This document shows positions 8,801 to 18,611 of a stretch of 64,000 bases of DNA, piece by piece. The first letter of the stretch is position 1, and each line of letters starts with the position of its first letter. The translations under genes and the position numbers were made by a program. The DNA is from Neobacillus sp. CF12 (GTDB lineage: Bacteria > Bacillota > Bacilli > Bacillales > Cytobacillaceae), in assembly GCF_030348765.1 (NCBI RefSeq), contig NZ_JAUCEU010000007.1, positions 3,413,501 through 3,477,500 of the forward strand. Reading direction: 5' to 3'. The notes under the pieces were generated by a model. That model made no database searches and was not told the DNA's origin. It saw nothing but the letters and a program-made list of their open reading frames with translations.

Positions 8801-9766
8801 TTAAGGTTTTAATAAAACTTTCCCTGTACTTTTTCGGCTTTCCAGTAACGTATGTGCTTTAGCACCATCCTTTAAAGAAAAAGTAGTTGGTTCTTGGACG
8901 TGAATTTTCCCTTCAACAATCCAATCAAATAATTGTTTTGAGCGTGATGTTCTTTCTTCTAATGAAGTAAGAACATTCCAAAGGTCCCCGCCAGTTAGTG
9001 TTTTCGAAGTGTCCATGAGCATCCGAGGATCAACTGGAGCAGGGTCTCCCCCTGCCATGCCATAAAAAACAACAGTACCTCCAACTTTAGCAACTCCAAA
9101 GCTTTTTAGAAGAGTAGAACCTACAGAATCATAAACAACGTCCACACCATAACCATTTGTTACCTTCTTTACTTCCTCAATCCAGTTATCATTGTATAAA
9201 AACACATGATCCGCTCCTGCTGAATATGCAGCTTTTGATTTCTCTTTTGTAGAGGTAAGACCAAATACCTGCCCGCCTAATAATTTTGCAATTTGAATAA
9301 GAATTTGACCAACTCCGCCTGCAGAAGCATGGACTAGGATTGATTTTCCTTCTTTCACTTCATAACTGTCTTTTGTTAGGTAGTGGGCTGTTAAACCTTG
9401 TAGTAAAACAGCCGAAGCCGTTTCAAATGATATCTCATCTGGTATTGGAATGGCCTTTTCTAAAGGAACTGAGACTAACTCAGCATTCGCAAACGGCACA
9501 TCTGCAAAGGCAATTCGATCTCCAACTTTAATAGTCGTAATACCAACACCAACTTCTTCTACAATTCCTGAACCCTCATAACCCAATATATAAGGGGGAT
9601 CACCAGCTAGATGATAATTCCCTTTCCGACGGTATATATCTGCAAAATTTAATCCAATCGCCTTCATCCTTACCAAGATTTCATTTTCACTAATGACTGG
9701 ATCAGGGATATCTTTATATTGTAATACCTCGGGTCCACCGAAACGTTCAAAGATAAGTGCTTTCAT
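8801..9766 (-). CDS. Zinc-independent NADPH:quinone oxidoreductase (MDR superfamily)
   Basis: The start is the ATG at 9764-9766 with GAGGTG six bases upstream; the frame extends 40 codons further but lacks a site there. The 321 residues begin MKALIFERFGGPEVLQYKDI, the classic quinone oxidoreductase opening. A GroES-like fold comes first, then a Rossmann domain with the nucleotide loop HASAGGVGQILIQIAK (about residues 145-160). The catalytic and structural zinc cysteines of alcohol dehydrogenases are absent. It probably reduces quinones or enones with NADPH. A perfect palindrome at 9880-9897 lies about 115 bases upstream and may be its operator. Confidence 0.87.
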   Translation of the reverse strand: MKALIFERFGGPEVLQYKDIPDPVISENEILVRMKAIGLNFADIYRRKGNYHLAGDPPYILGYEGSGIVEEVGVGITTIKVGDRIAFADVPFANAELVSVPLEKAIPIPDEISFETASAVLLQGLTAHYLTKDSYEVKEGKSILVHASAGGVGQILIQIAKLLGGQVFGLTSTKEKSKAAYSAGADHVFLYNDNWIEEVKKVTNGYGVDVVYDSVGSTLLKSFGVAKVGGTVVFYGMAGGDPAPVDPRMLMDTSKTLTGGDLWNVLTSLEERTSRSKQLFDWIVEGKIHVQEPTTFSLKDGAKAHTLLESRKSTGKVLLKP

Positions 9767-9879
9767 TCTTCTGCACCTCGATTCAAAAATATATTTCACA
9801 TTGTATAGTTTTTTACGAGGAGATACAAAAAAACCGCTTATAAAATGGGCGATAAGACAACTACTGACAGTATTTCTCA

Positions 9880-9897
9880 TAATCAAACGTTTGATTA
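9880..9897. promoter_or_regulatory. 18-bp palindrome TAATCAAACGTTTGATTA (copy 1)
   Basis: This is a perfect dyad centred on CpG, with the syntax of a LacI- or TetR-family operator. It lies upstream of the quinone oxidoreductase gene. The same sequence recurs at 10051 and four times at 44.7-45.1 kb. Confidence 0.7.
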
Positions 9898-10050
9898 AAT
9901 TTGCACAAGCCCTTTAAAAGAATGAACTTTGAGTTATTTTCGGGGAAATTTTTGTCATGAAGACGGCTTGATTTTCGCTAAAAACCTCCAGAGGCAGTCA
10001 AAAAAAATAAGGTAATACAAACTATAACGATTTTTGACAAATTACTATGT

Positions 10051-10068
10051 TACTCAAACGTTTGATTA
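10051..10068. promoter_or_regulatory. 18-bp palindrome, copy 2 (one mismatch)
   Basis: TACTCAAACGTTTGATTA differs from the perfect dyad at one base. It is preceded by TTTTTGACA. The stretch from 9898 to 10050 between the two copies holds no gene that I can support. Confidence 0.6.
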
Positions 10069-10070
10069 GC

Positions 10071-10107
10071 AGGGGCTAAAATCCTTCCAAATAAGGCTTT
10101 AGCCCCT
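10071..10107. repeat. Inverted repeat AGGGGCTAAA...TTTAGCCCCT
   Basis: Perfect 10-base arms enclose 17 bases. No T run follows on either strand, so it is a hairpin or dyad of unknown role directly after palindrome copy 2. Confidence 0.4.
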
Positions 10108-10233
10108 AAATCAGATAAAATGAATGTCGGATTATACGGAAAATCTTCCTTCTGATTTTCTACTTTAAGTTTAAGGTGCTGTAAAATCCTCCTAGATGTG
10201 AACCATTTTTACAGGTTCTTATCGCCATAAAAA

Positions 10234-10269
10234 AATGCAATGTATCCATTAAATAGGACACACTGCATT
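10234..10269 (-). terminator. Orphan minus-strand terminator-like hairpin
   Basis: AATGCAATGTATCC (10234-10247) and GGACACACTGCATT (10256-10269) pair at 12 of 14 positions. On the minus strand TTTTTTTATGG follows. No gene precedes it on that strand, so it may end an untranslated RNA or be a relic. Confidence 0.4.
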
Positions 10270-10439
10270 GTTTATCTTCAATTACTTGTTATTAAACACA
10301 ATAATTTCTAGCCAAGAAGAACTAAGGGCATTCTTATAAGATAATTGGTAGGAAACAATAAAAGAGGTATTTAAACCTTTTAACACTTCTTCATTTACTT
10401 ACACACAAAATTTTCCCTCTTTATATTCTTTGAAGGTCT

Positions 10440-10620
10440 TATAATGAAGGGTATGTAATTTCAGAAGGAGGAGTTCTATAGTACTTAATAAATTCAGACA
10501 GATTTTGTGTTTTCATGGGCTTCCCTGTCTGAATGATGCTTACATTCAGACAGGTCTGGAGAGATTCCTAGACGATAAAAAGCCCTGGAGGTGACAGACA
10601 TCACCTTTCAGGGCTCTTTT
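10440..10620 (+). ncRNA. Candidate small RNA or leaderless microgene with alternative hairpins
   Basis: A TATAAT box at 10440-10445 lacks a good -35. It is followed by AAGGAGGAG (10465-10473), then three copies of one 10-base motif: ATTCAGACAG (10492-10501), its complement CTGTCTGAAT (10525-10534), and ATTCAGACAGG (10544-10554). The middle copy can pair with either neighbour, giving mutually exclusive hairpins ahead of the terminator at 10577-10619. No plus-strand gene follows. After the SD-like site an ATA-initiated frame of about 38 codons (10478-10594) runs into the terminator. Either a regulatory RNA or a microprotein is possible; the evidence is structural only. Confidence 0.35.
10577..10619. 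terminator. Bidirectional terminator after the GH1 gene
   Basis: AGCCCTGGAGGTGA (10581-10594) pairs with TCACCTTTCAGGGCT (10601-10615), with A and T runs outside the stem on both sides. It lies 15 bases beyond the GH1 stop codon. Confidence 0.8.
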
Positions 10621-10633
10621 ACTATTATCCTCT

Positions 10634-12133
<1,500 letters not shown>

Positions 12134-12182
12134 TTAATGTTTGCCTTTACTACAATGAATAAGATAATCATACTATCATCCA

Positions 12183-12213
12183 ACAAAAAAAACTGGTCTA
12201 TTTAAGACCAGTT
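12183..12213 (-). terminator. Terminator of the RpiR gene
   Basis: AACTGGTCT (12191-12199) and AGACCAGTT (12205-12213) form a 9-bp stem with a TTTTTTTG tail on the minus strand. The gap from here to the GH1 start must hold the GH1 promoter. Confidence 0.85.
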
Positions 12214-12221
12214 GAAGCTAG

Positions 12222-12989
12222 TTAGATTTCCAAAAAACGCTGATAACGATTGGTTAAAACATCAAACAATCGCAATAGGGTATAACTGCTAACACTACTA
12301 TTCTCAATTCTTCCGCATTGTATAATTTCATCGAATATATTCAAGTGAATCAGTTCACTTGAAAAAGTAATGAGCAATTTCTTCCCTTTAGCAGTTTTGA
12401 TTTTTTCAATGATGGGAAAATGTTTAGAAAGGATATTCCCTTGAATGGAAATCGTTATAATCATATCCTCATCCGATAAATCCGATAATGCGTCTATTTG
12501 TTTAAATAGATTGGTATCACATTCGCATAACTTTCCAAGAAGGAATAGTTTTTTTTGCAATTCCATCGCTTGAATCTGATTTTTTTCAAAACCCAAGATT
12601 ACAATTCTTCGCGATTGCTTAATTTGCTTGGCAATCTGATCAATTTGTGATGTGGGGATATGATCTATCATTTCAATATTTTCATTTAGTTGTTTAAAAA
12701 ACATCGGTGTACTTAATTCTGAATCATGGTTTTCATGGAAAGAGGTTCCCAATGGAACAGCAACACTATTTCTTAGGTTTGAAAAATTCTTAAAACCAAT
12801 TCTTTTGCAAAAACGATTAATGGTCGAAGGTGCCACATTACACGCCTCTGCAACGGTATCTAATGAAAAACTCTCAATATGATTAATTTGTTCCAAAAGA
12901 CTTTTTGCTAAGTAATAATTTATATCCTTATTTAGAGAATTATTTATATATGCCAAAAGAGTATATATTAGCTGCTCCACTATTCCCAC
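12222..12989 (-). CDS. RpiR/MurR-family regulator with SIS domain
   Basis: The 255 residues comprise an N-terminal HTH_6 domain, with FSLDTVAEACNVAPSTINRF and CKRIGFKNFSNLR (about residues 36-75), and a C-terminal SIS domain (about 105-230, RRIVILGFEKNQIQAMELQ and DMIITISIQGN) that normally binds a sugar phosphate. RpiR proteins sense phosphosugars and control neighbouring sugar genes. It precedes the 6-phospho-beta-glucosidase gene, so a beta-glucoside 6-phosphate is the plausible effector. Which way it acts cannot be read from the sequence. Confidence 0.85.
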   Translation of the reverse strand: MGIVEQLIYTLLAYINNSLNKDINYYLAKSLLEQINHIESFSLDTVAEACNVAPSTINRFCKRIGFKNFSNLRNSVAVPLGTSFHENHDSELSTPMFFKQLNENIEMIDHIPTSQIDQIAKQIKQSRRIVILGFEKNQIQAMELQKKLFLLGKLCECDTNLFKQIDALSDLSDEDMIITISIQGNILSKHFPIIEKIKTAKGKKLLITFSSELIHLNIFDEIIQCGRIENSSVSSYTLLRLFDVLTNRYQRFLEI

Positions 12990-13024
12990 CTCACCTAAAA
13001 AAATTCTAACACACTTTACAAAGC

Positions 13025-13053
13025 AAAAAGGCAGCCAACTGGTTGCCTTTTTT
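13025..13053 (-). terminator. Terminator of the YehS-like gene
   Basis: AAAAAGGCAGCCA and TGGTTGCCTTTTT form the stem. It lies immediately downstream of the DUF1456 gene on the minus strand. Confidence 0.8.
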
Positions 13054-13067
13054 ATATGGAATTCTCT

Positions 13068-13592
13068 TTATCCCCTATATTTTATAGCCAATCCTTTTAA
13101 AAAATTTCTGGCGTATTTATCAAGGCACTGCTTATAATTCTTATGGCCTTCTTTTCTTAATATCGCGCTTAATTCACCTTTTGTTACTGTTATTCCAGCT
13201 TTATCAAATATATCAAGCATATCTTCACTCGTTAACGCTAACGCAATCTTTACCTTCTTTAATAACTGGTTATTAATACTTTCTTTACTCTTTTGCGGTA
13301 TCGGTGTATCAGGCTGTCCTGGCTTTGGTTCCTGCTTGCCTCTTTTGAAAGTAATAAAGCCATTTAAAAATGATTCCAACATACTATTACTGCATTTAAT
13401 ATGCTCCTCATCTTCAGCTATATCCTCTTCATAATAATCTTCATCCTCGTAACTGTCCTTTGGTTTTGTAAGGATTTTCAGCACATCGTCTTTTGTTACC
13501 TTAATGCCGCCTAGTTCAAAAATCTCAACCATATCTGTATTTTTTATATCTAATGCATAACGTAATCGAATTAATATATCATTATTCTCCAT
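13068..13592 (-). CDS. DUF1456 family protein, YehS-like
   Basis: The start is the ATG at 13590-13592 with GGAGGG upstream; 18 further codons open in frame have no site. The 174 residues hold two copies of the DUF1456 unit. Copy one has NNDILIRLRYALDIKNTDMVEIFELGGIKVTK and copy two has KKVKIALALTSEDMLDIFDKAGITVTKGELS, joined by an acidic linker (EDEDYYEEDIAEDEE) and a Pro-rich stretch. Copy two ends in KYARNFLKGL, usual in YehS. The family is widespread and of unknown function, and suspected to bind nucleic acid. It lies downstream of the metallohydrolase gene with a gap of about 57 bp. Confidence 0.8.
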   Translation of the reverse strand: MENNDILIRLRYALDIKNTDMVEIFELGGIKVTKDDVLKILTKPKDSYEDEDYYEEDIAEDEEHIKCSNSMLESFLNGFITFKRGKQEPKPGQPDTPIPQKSKESINNQLLKKVKIALALTSEDMLDIFDKAGITVTKGELSAILRKEGHKNYKQCLDKYARNFLKGLAIKYRG

Positions 13593-13649
13593 TAATAACC
13601 CTCCAAAAAAATTACAATATGTATAGCACAAGTATATCCGTTCCAAATG

Positions 13650-14357
13650 TCAGACAGTCATTTTCCAACTGGATAATGCTAACCAGTTCTCCTGCTGCTT
13701 ATAATCGGGGAGTATTTTACCAACAAGCCTCCAAAAGGAGCGATCATGATTCAGGTGAACCATATGGCACATTTCGTGGACGACTACATAGTCAATTACT
13801 TGTTGTGGTGCCATCGCCAGCTTCCAATTAAACGTTAACTGCTGCTTCGAATCACAGGTTCCCCAGTTTGCCTTATTATCGGTAATCCTTATAGACCGTG
13901 GCTTTGATTTAAAATTGCTTTGATAAGACTTGATACTCCTCTCGACTAACATCTTACACTGCTGATAGTAAAACCGTTTTAATGCTTGTCTTATTTTTTC
14001 ATCTTCAAGTTGTTTTACAAATATATGTAACTTTTCCTCTGCAAACACTGCATGGTCCTGTTCAATAGTAGTATCTTGAAAAATCTGAATGGGATACTCT
14101 CTTCCTAAATAAAGAAAACTCTCACCATGATCATAGGTCTTCACCTTTGACCCTAGGGTTCTATCCTTCATTTCTTTTCGTTTTTGCTGGATCCAATCCC
14201 ACTTTTCCTCTATAGCCTGAATCACATGTTCATCGGAAGTCCCTTTAGGAGCCTGAACTTCAACATTTCCATAAAGATCGATAGAAATGCTCATGGATGT
14301 ACGCTTTTTATATTTTATCTCAAAACGAATTGTCTGCCCTAAATAATTATGAATCAT
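13650..14357 (-). CDS. YgjP/SprT-like M48 zinc metallohydrolase
   Basis: The ATG at 14355-14357 has AGAGGGG upstream; the nine extra upstream codons lack a site. The 235 residues match the YgjP (DUF45) family: an N-terminal beta-rich region (IRFEIKYKKRTSMSISI), a central helical segment, and near the C-terminus the zinc motif VVVHEMCHMVHLNHDRSFW, where HExxH supplies two zinc ligands and the catalytic Glu. The motif WGTCDSKQQLTFNWKL just before it is also family-typical. No signal peptide is present, so it is cytoplasmic. The substrate of this family is not established. Confidence 0.87.
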   Translation of the reverse strand: MIHNYLGQTIRFEIKYKKRTSMSISIDLYGNVEVQAPKGTSDEHVIQAIEEKWDWIQQKRKEMKDRTLGSKVKTYDHGESFLYLGREYPIQIFQDTTIEQDHAVFAEEKLHIFVKQLEDEKIRQALKRFYYQQCKMLVERSIKSYQSNFKSKPRSIRITDNKANWGTCDSKQQLTFNWKLAMAPQQVIDYVVVHEMCHMVHLNHDRSFWRLVGKILPDYKQQENWLALSSWKMTV

Positions 14358-14536
14358 TCCAAACCCCTCTATTAGCGCTCGCATTATTACTAAACTTAAA
14401 CATATTTCGACAATTGAATCAAGTTGGATTACCCGAATTACGTCATTAAATGTAAATATATGTGTTTTTTCAACTCGAAGAATAGTATTATAGAATAGTC
14501 ATATTTAGATAGATTAATAGCAAGAAAGGAGAAAAA

Positions 14537-16843
14537 ATGAAATTCAGTAAAGTAATAGCGGTAATTTTGATGGCTGCAATTGTAGTGCTCGTGTTTGCAA
14601 AACTTCCACTATATACATCAGCACAAACAAATTCTGCCATAGGGCACATGGATAAGCCCATTTCCGGAACAACTCTAAATGGGATCCAAAATGTATATGG
14701 TTGGTTTCTAGATGGCAGTGGAGTCGCAAAAATAGAAGTATTAGTGGATGGTGCCGTTGCTGGACAGGCAGTTTATGGGGATTCACGACCTGATGTCAAG
14801 AAGGCTTACCCTCACTATAACAATGGAAATTCCGGTTTTCACTATGCTCTTGACACCACAAGATTTCCTGATGGCCAACATACGGTTATGATTAGGGAAA
14901 CTAGTAAGAATGGTCAGGTCACTACCTTACCTTCCAACACGATTACTATTGATAATGCCTTAGGATATATAGATAAACCGAGTTCTGGTTCTACATTAAC
15001 CGGAACCCAAAAGGTATATGGGTGGTTCTTGGATGAAAGTGGCGTCGCAAAAATAGAAATTTTGGTGGACGGTACTTTGGTTGGACAGGCAGCATATGGG
15101 GATGCGCGACCGGATGTAGAAAAGTTTTATCCCGGGTTCAACAATGGATCAGCAGGCTTTCATTATAACCTCGATACGACCAAATTCCCTGATGGGGAAC
15201 ATACGTTGACAATTAAGGAAACGGGTAAGAACGGCCAAGTCACACTATTGAATGCTGGTAAGATAACTGTTGATAATGCCTTAGGATATTTGGATAAACC
15301 CGGTTCTGGCTCGATCGTAAATGGGACCCAAAACGTTTATGGCTGGTTTTTGGATAAGAGTGGTGTCGCCACTATAGAAGTTTTGGTGGATGGTGCTGTT
15401 GTTGGACAGGCGACCTACGGGGATGCGCGACCTGATGTTAAGAAGTTTTACCCTCAATTTAATAATGGGGAATCTGGTTTTCATTACGCTCTTGACACAA
15501 CCAAATTTCCTGATGGCCAGCATACCGTTACGATCAGGGAAACGGGTAAGAACGGTCAGATTACAACATTACCTTCAAGGTCGATAAATGTTGAAAATGC
15601 TCTAGGATTCATGGATAAGCCAGGGTCTGGTGCGATCATAAATGGGACCCAAAATGTTTATGGCTGGTTTTTGGATGAAAGTGGAGTTGCAGCTATAGAG
15701 GTATTGGTTGACGATACGGTCGTTGGTCATGCCGTCTATGGCGATGCACGACCTGATGTCCAAAGATTTTATCCTCAATACAATAATGGAAAGTCAGGTT
15801 TTCATTTCGCTCTGGACACGACCAAATTTACTGATGGCCCGCATACTGTTACAGTTAGGGAAATTGGCAAGAACGGTACAGTCACGACATTGCCTGCAAG
15901 TACTGTAACAATAAAAAATGCCTTAGGATTTTTAGATAGTCCGGTGCCTGGCACAACCCTTAGAGGTACTCATAACGTATATGGCTGGTTTTTGGATGGA
16001 CACGGCGTCCAAACGATTGAAGTATTGGTGGACGGAAATGTGGCTGGTCAGGCGGTTTATGGGGATGCACGATCAGATGTCCAACAATTTTACCCTCAAT
16101 TCAACAATGGGAAAGCAGGATTTCATTATACTCTGGACACAACCAAATTTCCTGATGGCCAACATACGATTGCAATTAGAGAAACTAGTAAGGACGGCAC
16201 GGTCACAACCTTACCAGCTAATACTGTAACGTTCAATCAAAAAGCCTATACAGTATTTTTAGATCCCGGACATGGCGGTACTGATCCTGGTGCGATGGCT
16301 GGTGGATATAAGGAAGCAAATTTGAATTTAGCTGTAGCCAAAAAAGTTAAAACATTATTAGTAAACCGAGGCTATACTGTATATATGTCCCGTGAAGACA
16401 CTACCACTACAGTATCCTTACTTGAACGTTCTCAAATGGCAAATGATTTAAATCCAGATATTTTTGTTAGTATTCATACTAACTCTACAGCAGGCGGAGA
16501 AACTTCTGCCAATGGGATTGAGTCCTATTTTTATAAATACTTTCCAGAATATCCTCCAAAAATCAATGAGGATATGCATGATGATCCTGATAGAATAGCG
16601 AAAAGTATCTCACTTACAAACATCATTCAGGAAAATTTAGTTGATTATTCGGGGGCAAATGACCGTGGAACGGCTGGCGATACATTCTCGGTTCTCCGTG
16701 AATCTGCTATGCCTGCAACTTTAATTGAGATGGGCTTTATTAACAATACACGCGAGCGCCAAAAATTAATTACAGATTCATATCAAAATACACTAGCAAA
16801 AGCAATTGCTGATGGTATTGTTGAGTACTTCAAAAGCTTATAA
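14537..16843 (+). CDS. Secreted N-acetylmuramoyl-L-alanine amidase with five repeats
   Basis: A signal peptide covers residues 1-31 (ends TSAQ). Five repeats of about 107 residues follow, starting near 34, 141, 248, 356 and 464. Each carries GxxDKPxSGxxLxGTQxVYGWFLD, then AYGDARPDV, FNNG-GFHY-LDTTKFPDG and a closing beta strand, and is probably an Ig-like wall-binding module. Residues 570-766 form an Amidase_3 domain: LDPGHGGTDPGA and a following Glu (KEANLNLAV) for zinc, IHTNS, and the catalytic IEMGF. The enzyme would cut the MurNAc-L-Ala bond in peptidoglycan outside the cell. GAAAGGAG precedes the ATG. It is monocistronic. The repeats are very alike, which suggests recent internal duplication. 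Confidence 0.92.
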   Translation: MKFSKVIAVILMAAIVVLVFAKLPLYTSAQTNSAIGHMDKPISGTTLNGIQNVYGWFLDGSGVAKIEVLVDGAVAGQAVYGDSRPDVKKAYPHYNNGNSGFHYALDTTRFPDGQHTVMIRETSKNGQVTTLPSNTITIDNALGYIDKPSSGSTLTGTQKVYGWFLDESGVAKIEILVDGTLVGQAAYGDARPDVEKFYPGFNNGSAGFHYNLDTTKFPDGEHTLTIKETGKNGQVTLLNAGKITVDNALGYLDKPGSGSIVNGTQNVYGWFLDKSGVATIEVLVDGAVVGQATYGDARPDVKKFYPQFNNGESGFHYALDTTKFPDGQHTVTIRETGKNGQITTLPSRSINVENALGFMDKPGSGAIINGTQNVYGWFLDESGVAAIEVLVDDTVVGHAVYGDARPDVQRFYPQYNNGKSGFHFALDTTKFTDGPHTVTVREIGKNGTVTTLPASTVTIKNALGFLDSPVPGTTLRGTHNVYGWFLDGHGVQTIEVLVDGNVAGQAVYGDARSDVQQFYPQFNNGKAGFHYTLDTTKFPDGQHTIAIRETSKDGTVTTLPANTVTFNQKAYTVFLDPGHGGTDPGAMAGGYKEANLNLAVAKKVKTLLVNRGYTVYMSREDTTTTVSLLERSQMANDLNPDIFVSIHTNSTAGGETSANGIESYFYKYFPEYPPKINEDMHDDPDRIAKSISLTNIIQENLVDYSGANDRGTAGDTFSVLRESAMPATLIEMGFINNTRERQKLITDSYQNTLAKAIADGIVEYFKSL

Positions 16844-16865
16844 AACTAAAATATCAGAAGCAAAT

Positions 16866-16903
16866 AGAAGCCTAGAAATCATAATAGATTCCTAGGCTTC
16901 TTT
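16866..16903. terminator. Terminator between the amidase and mmcQ-like genes
   Basis: GAAGCCTAG (16867-16875) pairs with CTAGGCTTC (16892-16900) with an inner AATC/GATT extension, followed by TTTC on the plus strand. The two genes converge here. Confidence 0.75.
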
Positions 16904-16908
16904 CATTA

Positions 16909-17280
16909 TCAACGTTTATGTAACGCATTCCACTGCTTGACTAAACGCTTCGGTGCCGCTCGTAAATAGGCTTCTTGAATTAAATCGGTCAGTTCATCCC
17001 AGTTTTCCTCAATTGGATTTTGGATTGATACCCATCCGTGCTGCCCTATATAGGGCGTTTTGAAAAAATGCTCTTTCTGCAGTAAAATCTCCTGTGTTTC
17101 CCGGTCAGACTTGAACGATATACTGAATCCTTTTTCGCTTTCACCTGATATCACAAATGATTTTCCATTGATTTTAAACGTATTATGACCAAACCCATCA
17201 ATGTTTTCAGAAGCTTCCGGCAGTGCAAGACAAATTTTCCGTACGTTTTCTAGCATACCTTCCGTGTCTTGTAATTTCAT
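16909..17280 (-). CDS. MmcQ/YjbR family protein
   Basis: The 123 residues match the MmcQ/YjbR fold: an N-terminal helix with CLALPEASE, then GHNTFKINGKSF, then LQKEHFFKTPYIGQHGWVSI and the C-terminal helix DLIQEAYLRAAPKRLVKQW. These small proteins have a CyaY-like double-wing fold and are thought to bind DNA, but no function is proven. The gene lies 12 bases after the VOC gene in the same direction, so the two are probably co-transcribed. Confidence 0.85.
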   Translation of the reverse strand: MKLQDTEGMLENVRKICLALPEASENIDGFGHNTFKINGKSFVISGESEKGFSISFKSDRETQEILLQKEHFFKTPYIGQHGWVSIQNPIEENWDELTDLIQEAYLRAAPKRLVKQWNALHKR

Positions 17281-17292
17281 ATTCTTAATTAC

Positions 17293-17688
17293 CTATTTGG
17301 CATTCGCATCAGGTTGATGAATTCCAAAAACATTTCCTTCCGGATCTATATAATATCCTTGCCACGCCATTCCAGGTAAAGCATATTTAGGCATCGCTAT
17401 CTTACCGCCATTCTCAATAATTTTTGCTTCCGTTGAATCGTAATCTTCCACTCCCATAGTGCAGGCAAATCCATTTAATGCTTGACCTGCTTCCGGTGGA
17501 GCACTTTGACGCTGCATCAACGCACCATTGATTCCAAGATCATTTTCATCTCCAGTCACTGCCCCAAAGTAAGGCATTCCTGCATAATCCGTCCAATCTT
17601 GAAATGTCCAGCCAAATACCTCTCCATAAAACTGCTTCGCCCGATCCATGTCACTCACATGAATTTCGAAATGAATTAATCTTCCCAT
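17293..17688 (-). CDS. VOC (glyoxalase/bleomycin-resistance fold) family protein
   Basis: The 131 residues contain two beta-alpha-beta-beta-beta units. Unit one starts LIHFEIHVSDMDRAKQFYGEVFGWTF and unit two ends GYYIDPEGNVFGIHQPD. The candidate metal ligands His6 and the conserved Glu of the second unit are replaced or shifted, so metal-dependent catalysis is uncertain. It heads a two-gene unit with the MmcQ-like gene. A well-formed promoter lies at 17746-17775. Confidence 0.87.
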   Translation of the reverse strand: MGRLIHFEIHVSDMDRAKQFYGEVFGWTFQDWTDYAGMPYFGAVTGDENDLGINGALMQRQSAPPEAGQALNGFACTMGVEDYDSTEAKIIENGGKIAMPKYALPGMAWQGYYIDPEGNVFGIHQPDANAK

Positions 17689-17745
17689 AATAACCTCCCG
17701 ATTTTAAAAGTTTTCGCATCTAGTAAATATATATATTTCCTCTTT

Positions 17746-17775
17746 ATTATAGGATAATTGTGCGAATATATACAA
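17746..17775 (-). promoter_or_regulatory. Promoter of the VOC-mmcQ unit (repeated block, copy 1)
   Basis: On the minus strand TTGTAT (17775-17770) and TATAAT (17751-17746) are separated by 18 bp. The surrounding 40 bp (CCTCTTTATTATAG ... GAATATATACAATTT) recur at 29957-29997, so this promoter block is duplicated in the window. Confidence 0.55.
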
Positions 17776-17862
17776 TTTTTAAATAAAAGTAATATTTTCT
17801 GTTAAACCATTGGTTCCTAGAAAATATATAATTAATTTTCCCTAATTCATATTGAAGGAATG

Positions 17863-18609
17863 TCATGGAAGTTCCAGGTCTCCTTTACTCAATATCATCA
17901 TATGGTCAATGACCAGATTACCATTTGAATATCCGCTTCCATTTACAGAACCTTCTGGAAAGATTTCTTTTTCCGATTGATCATATGGAATCCACCCAAA
18001 AAACATGTTTACTTCTGGGAAGTGATTGAAAAACGGATTAGTTTTTTGTGTTGATTCTACTTCTAAGACAGCATTCATAAAACCCGTCCATTCATCAGGA
18101 AGTTCCATCACTCCATATGACTTTTCTTGTAGAGAGGCTTTCTTCTCCATTTGCACTCTTGGAACGTAATTATCTATCCCCTCTGTAATCTGATATCCCC
18201 TGTCTCTAATTAAAAAATAAGTAATAGAACTCAATTGATCTTCAGGGTGAATATTCCAAACTATATGAAACGATGAAGGATCCTTTCTATTAATCTTCCA
18301 TATCTTTGGTTCCCCTTTTGTATCAATCGTCAGAACCGTCCATTTATGCTTTTTCCATACCCAGTAACTTAGACCATAATTATCTTTCTTTGATATAAAT
18401 GGAACTACCACATGGCGTTCTTCGACTGGGATCGTGTCTTGAATAACACTTGCTGACACTTCAGGGAAGACCCTATTAATCTCTTTTACTAATTGCTCAT
18501 TTGTTGGAAAGGGAACAGGTTTTGCAAAGTAAAACCAATACATCGTGAAGGATGACAGTAAACCAAGTACACCTAAACCTGAAAGGGTCCATAGCTTTCT
18601 CTTTGTCAC
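17863..18609 (-). CDS. Membrane-anchored hypothetical protein
   Basis: One membrane helix (about residues 9-28, LSGLGVLGLLSSFTMYWFYF) follows a Lys/Arg-rich N-terminus. The rest, to 248 residues, is a predicted extracytoplasmic domain rich in Trp and Lys with no recognisable motif. The gene lies 2 bases after the 18612-19331 gene and must share its transcript. I do not recognise the family. The pair looks like a lineage-specific envelope system; function unknown. Confidence 0.7.
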   Translation of the reverse strand: MTKRKLWTLSGLGVLGLLSSFTMYWFYFAKPVPFPTNEQLVKEINRVFPEVSASVIQDTIPVEERHVVVPFISKKDNYGLSYWVWKKHKWTVLTIDTKGEPKIWKINRKDPSSFHIVWNIHPEDQLSSITYFLIRDRGYQITEGIDNYVPRVQMEKKASLQEKSYGVMELPDEWTGFMNAVLEVESTQKTNPFFNHFPEVNMFFGWIPYDQSEKEIFPEGSVNGSGYSNGNLVIDHMMILSKGDLELP

Positions 18610-18611
18610 TT

